In this document: positions 13,001 to 25,000 of the stretch, in pieces
How the letters are laid out: each line of letters opens with the position of its first letter
Position numbering within the stretch: position 1 is the first letter of the stretch
NCBI GenBank assembly: GCA_035222895.1
Contig: JAVYIG010000318.1
Location: forward strand, 496,001-560,000
DNA: 64,000 nucleotides
Reading direction: 5' to 3'
Origin: Strongylocentrotus droebachiensis
Taxonomy: Eukaryota; Echinodermata; Echinoidea; Camarodonta; Strongylocentrotidae
Notes under the pieces: model-generated
What the model saw: only the letters and a program-made list of their open reading frames with translations
Databases searched by the model: none
What the model was told of the DNA's origin: nothing
Translations under genes and position numbers: made by a program

Positions 13001-16000
13001 TGCATTTGTTCACTACTTCAGTGACAGTAAACTTTATCATCATTATTATTTTTTGAAGGTTGGTTTGAAAAATATAAAACGAATATACCATGCACTATTT
13101 CAAGCCACTGGTGAAATTATGGATTCCTCGGCGACAGAAATACCACTATTTTCTTCGGGACTACGCCCCTTAGAAAATAGTGCTATTCCTGCCCCCTCGA
13201 TCCATAATTTCAACTAGAGCCTCTTAGTGCATGGTATATTTGTTTATTATATCCTGCATCAAAAATTAGTTGGCTTTTGATTAGTTGAGAGCTCGTCACA
13301 TACTCACATGACTAGAAATTGTTGAACTATTTTTAGAAAGTACTATGTGAGAGTATTATTTGGGAGTACTATTCGGTGGGAGTACTATTTGGGAGTTGAA
13401 CAAAAATGTAATTTGTTTTTTATTTAAAAAAAAAAAAAAAAAATCGTAACAATGGGATGTGTAACATTCCACTTGGCTTTGAAGTTCCATGCTCCACACC
13501 GCGCTTCCACTGCGGGGACTTTTGGAAGCCAGGCACCAGTTTTACATTTATTACAAAATATTAAATTACCGGCAAAATGTCAGTGTAAATCAAAAACTTT
13601 ATATGGGGATTGTATTGGGAATAGTGCATCAAACACATTTCCAAAATTAATACTCCGTCCTTCCTTTAATTTGTATGCCAGAGTTGGTAAAAGAAAAACT
13701 ACATCCTGACAAAAATTCAATAGTTTAGGATAATGCGCTTATTTGTGCATGTTTTAATGTCCTGTTATTTGATCCATGATTTACAATCTTCAATAACATT
13801 AAGTTTGCTAATGCGTGTTGTTGCGTGTTTTTTGTATTTTTGAAGTTAAAAGTTCTTCTACTCTTTACACATTCAACAATGGATGAGAAATCATTGAAAG
13901 GGACAGCGAACAGTTGCTGTGATACTATTTTCTGATGTAGGAATTCTAAATCCTTAAATTCATGCGCTCTTTTATCTCACCACCTGGTCAGCAGTTGCAG
14001 ATTAGCGCATAACTTTTCGGCGGCTTGGAGCATTGGGTCAAAGGAAAGCGGCTTGATTCAAGTCCTTCTCTATCACGTCCCTGGTCAGCGTAATGAGACC
14101 AGTGATAACGTGTAAACCATGGTTTTGAATTCTACAATGATTGAAATAATGGTCATGTTGTGTTCAATTGATATAATACCAGGTATTTGGTGTGAGCATT
14201 GCCTTTATTATGTTAAACTTTAATCAACTCCATGCATCGGCCCAACATTCGAAAACTCTGTCCCGTAACAGGAAACTGGATATTAAGTACAAAATTAGAT
14301 CATATGGAATGGTATACTGCAGATAAGTGAAAGATATTATTCTACTTTATGCTTTATATATGTTTCATCCAAATATAACGTCATAATTGTTTCATACGTT
14401 TTATGTACAAATTGTTGACTGTGGATTGTCGGATCGTGGCATTATGTCTCACACGTAGGTCTATGGTCAGATGATTAAAGGTCAACCGTGTCAATACAAG
14501 GGCGGGGTAGATGGTACATAATACACACCATGCTCATTTAACATTATATAACACGATTGTCTAACAACCAAAAATCTTGAAGAAGAAAAACATGATTAAA
14601 CGGTTTATTACAAACCGAGGACGTGATATGTGCATGCATACCTGATGGCATAACTGATGGCATAACTGATGAAGAAAAAAATATTCTGTAGCAAGTTTCA
14701 TTATCGTTAGATACCTACTTATTAAATAGCAATGCAAATAACACAAATCACCATACATACTGAATAACCAAAATGTACTAACCTGCATAAACAAAAGTTT
14801 CATACGTCTCTTAATGTTATTTATGTTTTCATCTCTTTATTTATCCATTCTTTTAAACAACAAGGTGGTGTATATGTGATGGTGGTGCATGGTGTGTATA
14901 AGTAGTGTAATTGTTTATAAATTGTAAATTGTTGAACTATTGTCCTAGCTACCATTGACGATTAGAGGCAAACTCACCTGTGTTCTCCTTTATTAACTCG
15001 AACCATCGTTGGTTACGTTGCGTCTGCTTCGTGCTGAAGATAAAAACGAGAACATGCACTGATTCAGAACCATTATTATTCACGTGGGGATGATTAAAGG
15101 GTTAATGATAATATAATTAATTTATAATATAATTTGATTGCAACCCGCCCCCTACCGAAGGCAACCTCCAAAAAAATTGTATGTATTTCTTATATGCTAC
15201 ACCGATTATAATAAGAGTTCTTAGTGTTCTAACATGCAAACCTCCTGCATATCAAAGTGAGCATTTACTCGCTCTCTCGCTACGCTCCATCGAATATTAG
15301 AATATGCAGTGTTTAGAATAGGCATCCGACATGGGGCAGGTCCTTCCATTTATCAATTGACGGGGAAATGATTATTTCACCTAAAAGACAATAAAGAATT
15401 TTCATTAAATCTTTCAGTGGTAACAGGTTTGAAATGCGGTTTCGCCCTTCTGTTCGTATAATTGTTCTTAAAATAGACATTGCATGTCAAATGAAAGCTC
15501 ATGATCTAAAGAAAAGTGAAACTTGTCATGTTTTTTCTTGAAATGATATATTATATGACCACAATCACATTATATTTGTCGTTTTCTTCTCTGTATGACA
15601 GATAATTAGGCTAAATACGTAGATCTGGGAAATATAAATGGTGTTGCATTTGTTGACATAAGAAAGGCATCCGATACGGTAAATCATAATATTTTGCTTC
15701 AGAAACTTAAAAGCAGTGGTTGTTCAGAGGATAGCCTAAACTGGTGTTCATCATACTTGAGAGGTAGAAGACAATATGTAACTACCTATGGGAACAATTA
15801 TTTTGTCAAAAGAATTCACACTTATTTTAACTCCCTCTTTGGGCTGATACTTTTCAGTTTTGAATGCTTTAAAGATACTACGTCCCTTTTGCAGCCAACG
15901 TCAAATTCTGTAGAACTTTGCTGGAATTATGAATACGTCATTTATGTCCTATCTGTGAAATTTAAACGTTATCAGTGTCCTAATATTCAAAGTATGCAAG

Positions 16001-19000
16001 GAAACCCGTTTACTTGCTACACTTCACTGCCAGACACTATTGAGTGACTGACTGGCTTTGTTTCTTTTTTGGTAATAACATACATAAAAGGAGCTGTAAA
16101 GGGTACATGAGCATTTGTCTACATCAATAACCCACTTCTTGTAATGGCCAACATTAAACTGATTGAATCTTTGCGCAACATTAAACGTACGACCATTCGG
16201 TACAATGGTGTGAAAATCAAACTATTACTTACTGGCTCTATATAGCTCTTAGTCGATTCGACAACTAATAGTTGTTATTTTCCCACTTAAAGACATTTTC
16301 AAGCCTCCCCCCCCCCCTTTTTTTTTTTAAGGGAAGTTCTAAATTAGTATTATCTTTCAAATGCCGTTGGAATTTAACCTTTTCATTTTTGGGGCCTGCA
16401 AATGGGACATAGTACCTTTAAGCGTATCAACAATGCCATGAGGGAGTGAATGATTAAAATGATTTGGACTTTTTTATGCAGTTTCATTTTGTGAAGAAAG
16501 CAACTGTACGAACATGAATTGCAATTGCTCGACATTTATTTCCGCTTCAAGGCGTTAACATTTAAAATAGGCAATATCTGCCTGTAATACCAATACACAT
16601 ACATGATGCAAATTGCTATGTACGAACATGAAAACTCAGGAACATAATTCTGCGAAACTCAAAACCAAAATACATGTAATATAATCCTATCTGCAATATC
16701 AAACTGTGAGAATTAATTTTTCAGAATAATCCTGAGGATCTCTGGTCACGTGATCACCAGAAAGGATAGTAGCTCCTCCCGGTAGCCCCCCCAATTCATG
16801 GGGCTCTGAACGTGATCCACCAGCAGGATAGTAACTCCCGCTGATATCCCCCTCTTCTTGGGGTTCCTGTCCCCCTCATCACTCCTAAACGCGGACGCGT
16901 ATCCCGGCCTGCTTGGCCAAAGATATTGGCAGTCCCGCGTGTTCAAATTAAATTATATAAAATTCAAACCTATATACCGTAACTGACTTAAACTACCATC
17001 CTTGTTCTCTGAATGAATATGTATTCTCTAACCTTGAAAACATCTACAAAAACATACATATAACGATAATTACATGTATACTCGTGATCGATCTCTCCAA
17101 TCACCCCAACCTCCCAACCATAAAACAACACGTCACAATGACCTGTAACTTGACACACAGGATTAAAATCTCCGTGCGGCCCAGCCTCCCAACCGTAAGA
17201 CATGTGATAATGGCCTGTAATTAAACACAGGATTAAGTTCTCCATGCAGCCCAACCTCCCATCCGTAAATCATGTGAAAATGACCTGTAGATAAATACAG
17301 GATTTAACTGTCCATGCAGCCCAACCTCCCATCCGTAAATCATGTGAAAATGACCTGTAGATAAATACAGGATTTAACTGTCCATGCAGCCCAACCTCCC
17401 ATCCGTAAATCATGTGAAAATGACCTGTAGATAAATACAGGATTTAACTGTCCATGCAGCCCAACCTCCCATCCGTAAATCATGTGAAAATGACCTGTAG
17501 ATAAACACAGGATTAAGTTCTCCATGCAGCCCAACCTCCCATCCGTAAATCATGTGAAAATGACCTGTAGGTAATTACAGGATTTAACTGTCCATGCAGC
17601 CCAACCTCCCATCCGTAAATCATGTGAAAAAATCCTGTAGATAACTACAAGGTTTAACTGTCCGTGCAGCCCAACCTCCCAACCTTAAAACGATGTGTGA
17701 CAATGACCTGTGAACAGGATTAACTCCCCGTGCAGCCCAACCTCCCAACCTTAACAGGGTGTCACTAATAAAATGTAATAGACTCAGTTTAAGACTTCAA
17801 GACCACCAGAACCTTACTCAAAGTGTTTACACTAACATAGTGCTAAATACACGTGTGCAGGGCTCTGAGCAAGGGCACAAAAGTGTTACATATGAAGTGA
17901 ATTTTAAAAGTCAATTATAGACTGTGGCAACATTATTTTTGTAATCTGCAAACATTATGCAACATATAGCTAAAAAATCAGACCTTAACAAATTGCCGTT
18001 AAGTGGCAATCAGTAGCTAAATATCACATCATCAAAAATGTTACGTACATAACTCGGTGTCCACTTCATGCTGATATTTCCCTTATAATTTTACTTTTTC
18101 TGACAAAGTACATTAGATGTTAAAACATACTGTAAACAAAACTTAAAACCACTGCCATATCAACTTTTTTCAATTTAGTTATTAGAATATGGCCAAAACA
18201 AGTGTGGACACCGAGTTATGTACAGTACATCTTATTCTATACATGCTTTCTCTTTGCCTCATTGTCAGATAAGGTTTTGCATTAGTCTGATAACGACTTC
18301 AATTGAAGGAATGATGTGTTTCCTGAATGAAACATAATTTGCAATGTGTAAATAGTTTGTAAACTACTATTACAGGACTGAAATGTAAGATTTCTGTACT
18401 TAATCGTACATAACTGTGGACACCAAAAGTAAGTAGTTTTACATTCAAATAATAACTTCTTGTTCCTTAAATTCGATAAATGTTTGTTTAAATGAAAATG
18501 CAGAAGGGTGCAATTCATGCTGTATGGAATAAATAAATTTATTTATGATAATTATTTCAAATTTTTGATCGGTAGTAACGTACATAACTCGGTGTCTTTT
18601 CATAATGGTGTCTTAGTTATGTACATGACATGAAAAAGTTAAAACTGCAATATTTTGTAATATTCTTCTCACCAAATCAGATGTGTGTATGTCTTATACA
18701 TTTTTTACTACCTTACCATGACAAATAACTAAATATAGGTGGTCTTATTGGAAAAACAAAACATGGAATACGTACATAACTGTCACGTACATAACTCGGT
18801 GTCCACATTCATTGTTGATTAAATAACACATACAAGTTAAAATGCGGAATCCAATGTTATCAGTGCTCTTCATTCACCTATATACACCATTACATTGTCA
18901 TTTTGAAAGTATACAATATGTTTTTGTATAGATTCTGGTGCACTGGTATGTACATAACTGCAGGACACCAAACATTTTCCATTTAGACATCTAAATATTT

Positions 19001-22000
19001 TTTAAACCATGACCCAGAATGAGATGATCTGATTGGAAATCAAAGATAAAGTGAAACTAAACATTATAACATTGCAAGCTTGTAAATAAATCAATTATTT
19101 ATACACCATTCTTCAGTTAGTAAGGTTTGAAATTTGCAGGACACCAAAGTTATGTACAAATCACAAAAATTGTATCACATGTAAATAGAATAAGAAAGTA
19201 AAATACAAGGAATTAACTCAACAGAAATGTTAATTATTACATAGATTCTACATCAAGATGAAAAAAAAAAAAAAATCATAAGTTTTGCATCCTATTAGTA
19301 AAAATCTGGTAACCAAGTAGTGCATGTTTTGAATGTAACATTAAAAGTGCTGAAAATATGCCTTTTTTCATCATAAAATTGCTCTAAAATCTTTAATTTG
19401 AACTCAATGAAGCTGAAACCTTGTTTTGAGCTTCCCCAAATGATACTTTGTAATATAAAAATGCTAATTTGTGTCTGGGTCTCATGGTTTTGGATAATTG
19501 AACAATTTCCCAGTGTTCAATCTAAGTGTACCCTTGATCTGAGCCTTGCACACATACATCCTACCCTGGGCACTTCCTGCCCGGCCCTCCAACTAACTGC
19601 ATAATCAAAGCTAAACAATACACAATATGCAGCATAACCTCCACGCCCAGTATCTCCATATCTGAACTTTGCCACCTTGTAATATTAATACTATTCCTGT
19701 GCCAAAGTACCTGCCCCATACCTTTCTCCTAACCACCTAACCTTAAGGCAGGCTATAGCCAGTGCAGGCAACATAACCACTGTGACCTCTGCCCTAATAT
19801 ATGTCACTCCAACATAACTCCAGCTTAAATCCTTTGTGGTTCTTGACTCGGGACTAAGGCTTGAACTATGTACCAACTTATCGAGAAGGTTATGACTATT
19901 TCCTATTTTCAGACATGCCCAATTAAATCCACCTTAATGTACAAGAATTTGCAACTACCTCGCTCCCCAATATTTGGCCTTGGAGCAACATGTGTGCATA
20001 AATCATATCCCCTTAACAACCATAATACATCATTGTCTTTAACTGTTTCAAACATGTCTGAGTAACAAACCCCCACTAACTCTTCCTCATTCGTTGTTAC
20101 ACAACCTCGTAACGTGTGAACCCTAAATAATCACTTGGGAATGGGTGGGGGGGGAAACAATCGACTGCCTTGAACGGAAAATGAAGCGAGAATGGCTATT
20201 CAAAGCGCGCTCATTTGCACGCATAACTTTGCCAAATTATTTCCGCACTAGAAAATGTTCACATGCACACCACATGAGTCGGATCTTTACGCGCATGTTT
20301 TGATACTTCTGACCCCAAAGTTTGTTGACCTGATTCGAACTCTTGCTTCTCCCAAAATGTGCTGATCAGTTTATGCTGATCACATTATTTTGTGAAGAAA
20401 GCAACTGTACGAACATGAATTGCAATTGCTCGACATTTATTTCCGCTTCAAGGCGTTAACATTTAAAATAGGCAATATCTGCCTGTAATACCAATACACA
20501 TACATGATGCAAATTGCTATGTACGAACATGAAAACTCAGGAACATAATTCTGCGAAACTCAAAACCAAAATACATGTAATATAATCCTATCTGCAATAT
20601 CAAACTGTGAGAATTAATTTTTCAGAATAATCCTGAGGATCTCTGGTCACGTGATCACCAGAAAGGATAGTAGCTCCTCCCGGTAGCCCCCCAATTCATG
20701 GGGCTCTGAACGTGATCCACCAGCAGGATAGTAACTCCCGCTGATATCCCCCTCTTCTTGGGGTTCCTGTCCCCCTCATCACTCCTAAACGCGGACGCGT
20801 ATCCCGGCCTGCTTGGCCAAAGATATTGGCAGTCCCGCGTGTTCAAATTAAATTATATAAAATTCAAACCTCCACCCAATACCTTTTTTTTTTTTTTTTT
20901 TTTTTGTAGATGAATTAATTAATTTATTATTATTATTATTTATTTATTTTTAAACTAGATTCAGCTTCTATACAGATCTCTTGAGATCTCCTACTTTCTC
21001 CCCCGGTTGCTGTAGGTATTCATCCTGACCTATTTAACCATACACCTATGATGTCATCATATGAACTATGCTCATTGCCGTTCACTTCTACACTTTTGTC
21101 ATGCATTAAAGTTGGGTAACTATACATTTCATGTTGAGGTGTTAATGCATCTGCATTCTAAACTGTTTGGAGCTACTCCTGCTGCGCGAGGAAAGATAGG
21201 GGCAAAACCGGCTATTGTGATCGGACTTAAAGATCCGTCGAGCTAGCTACATTTCGTAGTCGGGAAAATTCCCCTATGGCCCACTGGTTCCTGAAACATT
21301 TAGTGCGACCAAGTCTTACTGACTCCAGTCCTTGCCAGCAGACTCAGGCTCCCTTATCACTAGACAATTATAATGTAGTGCCATGTGACTTCAGATTTTC
21401 CAGATTCAGAATCAAAACATTTCCACCTCATAATGTAAACAAAGCCAAAATACATTTACATTGACGAATCATACATCACCCTTTTACATGCGCACTGACT
21501 GCCTTATCCTCAGAGGTAAACAAATTTGTGTCACAGTATATATCTTTTATAGATTACTTATTGAAACAAGCATGACTTGACAGTACAGAGTTATATATTC
21601 AATGTATCAGAATCTTCCACGACTGAATTACTTTTCAGTGTGTAATAGTATTTCTCATGCCTCCCGTTACCTGGATATCATCTTATATTTTCAAACCCAA
21701 CCTCATGGAATAACCCAAATATAACTCAATTCAACTAATTGACTTTTATCGCTCACTTTAGGTTTTCATAGAATACTATTGACATTAGGCTGAATCTGTT
21801 CAGAGAAGGCCAGTGTCCTTGGCTGCAGATTCGAATTTATCGATGAGCATGTCCGAGCCCACATCTGAGAGATGAATTCCATCCCTATGGAACAGACTGT
21901 GCTCTTTGGCATCTATATTGTGCACTATTATTGATGTGTTCACCATCTGGGAGATTCTCCTCTTTGCGAATTTGTTAAGTGACTTCCGCACACCATCCAT

Positions 22001-25000
22001 TGCCTCTTGTGATGTTGGGCCTGGTCTGCTACCGTAGTAAAACCATCTTGGAAGAAAACCAGACCAGGCTATGTGGGTTCCTGGCATTCTTGCTCGTAGA
22101 GTTTGAATTGCTGTATCGATTGCGATTCTGCAACGGCATGCATCTCTCTGACCCAAGTCGTTTGTTCCCAGGTGAACGATCGCCAGTGCAGGTGGTGCGT
22201 TGTAATTCAACCTATTTGTGACCATTCGGGGGAGGTCATGGAGAGTAGCACCTCCTTGACCATGCCACTGTCCTGCACCCTTCTCTGCTCCCATGTGCAG
22301 GCGGTTCTGTGCAGTGGCTCGCTCTTTGGCCCTTCTTACGATACTGTCCCCCACTATCCAGACTCGGTTGCGTACTCGTCCTGAAATAAAATAGTTAAAC
22401 TCCCGAAAGTAACATGTTCATATATTTGGGAAGAACAAAATATAAAACTTTCTTGTGAGCTTTATTTTCATAGTTGTAATAACTCCCTAGTACTTAGTAT
22501 GGAGTAAATATAACTTATCTTATATAGCGCAAATAAACTTCACTGCGCCACCTACCCATCTTCCTAATTTGTTCTGGTGGCACACCATTCAAGGCAGCTG
22601 TGGTAGCTGCCCCAATTCGGAAAGAGTGAGTCCCATACCGACTAACATTCGCCCCAATTTGCTGAATGTTCTTTTTCAGGACTGCAGTGAACTGGTACCT
22701 TGTAAGGGGGGAGCCATTCTCATGACAGAATCGTAGACCCTCTACCTGTGGCCTTGCTTAACCCGAGAAATGTCAATCTTTTGGTAGGCCCCTCGGATTT
22801 CTCTGCCGCTAATGGAACCCCTAACTCCTCACAGATTCCTTTGAGAACTTGTACCATCTCGAGGCATGACACGCCCCCGTGCTCTATTAAACTAACACAC
22901 AAGAAGTCATCAACATAGTGTATAATCCCGTTTGAGCCACTTCGCTCCCGAACACAATATTCTATGAATGTGGAAAAAGTCTCGAAATACGCTGGAGCAC
23001 ATCTGACCCCCATGGGCAAGCATTTGTCGAGATAATATTTCCCCTCAAATTAGACCCCTAACACCTCAAAATCTTTCGGGTGCATAGGCAACAATCGAAA
23101 GGCGGACTTAATCTCCTCCTTAGCCAAGTCAGCTCCCATTCCAGCCTCGGCGACCCTCTCAACCGCTGTATCAAATCTAGTATATTCCACTTTACAATGC
23201 TCATCTGCAATAAAATCATTCACAGGGTATCCAGGCGGGTATGATAAATGATTGATTAATCGATAATCCCCCGGGGATTTCTGTGGCACCAGGCCAATAG
23301 GGTTAGTTCTCTCTTATTCTTGGATGTCGCGCCGACAGGTTTCAATACCAATCTCCCGTCTTCCTGAGTCATTGCCAAATTCGTCCTTTGTTCGTCTCTA
23401 GCTTCCCACTGTGTATGTGCTATCACCTCTTGGGCATTCACTAACACATTAAAATCCACATACTCGCCTTCCATATTTTCTCCCTAATATTATTGGGAAT
23501 GGCCGAGCCTAATCTATCTCCAACTGGCCGTAGTGGGGATTGGGGCGGGGAGTCATTAACTGTGAACCCGGACCTATGCTCGGTATGTGGTACCGATGAA
23601 TTACCGATACCTGTGTAGCTAGGTCTGCTGTTATTATATTATCATACTGACTTCCGATTGGCCTAAATCTATATTGAATGCCTCTTGAGACATGCCCTTG
23701 ATTCCCAGACTCCAAGTCAACATGGGGCACGATTGTAGGGAACGAAATTAAAAATGAGTTCGCCCCTGTTATATGACTATTATCTGCCCCTCTGTGTGGC
23801 CTGGGGCTATATCGTACCGACCCCAGCACTAATTGCTGTGCAATTAGCCATAAATCTAACTTCGATTGAAGTAGCATTAATACTAGTGGGTAGATCAAAA
23901 TCTAGCTCTATCCGTACCTCACCTGTTGACTATAAGTATAACTGCAACGGTGATCCCGGCTAGTGCTGGTGGGATGCCTGCTGCCGATATAATGCCGGGA
24001 TCGCTTCAGGTAGGCCTACTCCGCTGTCTACTATTAGCGGCCGAGACTGCACTGCCCGTGCCCTCTCTGTGCTGCTTGCCTGACGACAGCGCCTCGCCCG
24101 TCCGTTGATGCTTGTGGGTGAGCCACTGCTGGCCGGAGTTTGTTCTGTGTGTGTGGTGGTTATTTTTTACCTGACTACTAAGAAAGCATAAATGCTTGTA
24201 AGTAAGCATGTTAGTTTTCTTGCTAATTGAGCTGGCTCTATATAGTGCCCTTCCGACTCTTTTCAGCTGTTCTCTGTCTTTTCTGCTGGGCATTAGCACC
24301 GCCATTGGCGCACTCATTGGTCTTTCTCTTTTTTTTTTTTTTTTGCAGCTCTAAAACAATCGACTGCCTTGAACGGAAAATGAAGCGAGAATGGCTATTC
24401 AAAGCGCGCTCATTTGCACGCATAACTTTGCCAAATTATTTCCGCACTAGAAAATGTTCACATGCACACCACATGAGTCGGATCTTTACGCGCATGTTTT
24501 GATACTTCTGACCCCAAAGTTTGTTGACCTGATTCGAACTCTTGCTTCTCCCAAAATGTGCTGATCAGTTTATGCTGATCACATTATTATGAACGAAAAA
24601 ATCGGGCACCTCGCTGCACAAATTGTAAAGTGACGATTGCCCGAATAATTGAACTAGAAAAATACCCTGTAATTTGGCGGTCGACTTTCGAGTTTTGAAG
24701 CAGTTCTACATTTACCTCTTCCTCAAATGGGACGCAATGTTAACGAATCCGCAAAGTAAATATGGTCGGGCAGGGGCGTACGCAGGATTTTTTCAAGGGG
24801 GGGGGGGGGGGGGTTTAAATATTTTGCTCCCGAAAATTTGAAAATCGCGCCGCGCGGACACTTTTTGTTTTGTTTTTGGTCTCGACATTTCAAAATTTGA
24901 CATTTTTCTTCGTTGGGGGGGGGGGGGGGGGGGGGGGGGGGGTAAGGTCACCTTTTTTAGGTTAGCCGTGGGTATAATTTTTGTTTACAAATAATTTAAA

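Larger units (their letters stand above)
16486..24588 (-). mobile_element. Ngaro-like tyrosine-recombinase retrotransposon
   Basis: On the minus strand the order is A1 (24,588-24,354), coding region, B1 (20,871-20,386), A2 (20,390-20,155), a 3.2-kb extra segment, and B2 (16,971-16,486). A1/A2 and B1/B2 are near-identical direct repeats. The scheme A1-ORFs-B1A2-B2 is the split-direct-repeat architecture of PAT/Ngaro-type elements. The coding part has a reverse transcriptase of DIRS type, the C-terminus of a tyrosine recombinase and an SGNH hydrolase, a set reported for Ngaro elements. Frameshifts, a nonsense codon and an internal deletion make it non-autonomous. No target-site duplication is expected in this class and none was seen. 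It lies in an intron of gene 1, in the gene's own orientation. Confidence 0.8.

Noticed and set aside
12921-13217. 98-codon frame starting MDDVIYIYDRS
   Set aside because: It reads through a fold-back palindrome and its arms; no domain and no splice context.
14561-14803. Minus-strand frame of 80 codons as an exon of gene 1
   Set aside because: Exon 3 joins exon 4 directly in phase with the donor at 14,978; this frame has no acceptor in the right phase and its composition is hydrophobic and random.
17100-17760. Regular 70-bp repeats as a CRISPR-like array
   Set aside because: There are no unique spacers: the whole 70-bp unit is repeated. The context is eukaryotic.
24915-24942. 28-G run as a regulatory G-quadruplex
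   Set aside because: It is inside a hAT MITE, where such runs recur as part of the element, and run lengths in assemblies are unreliable.
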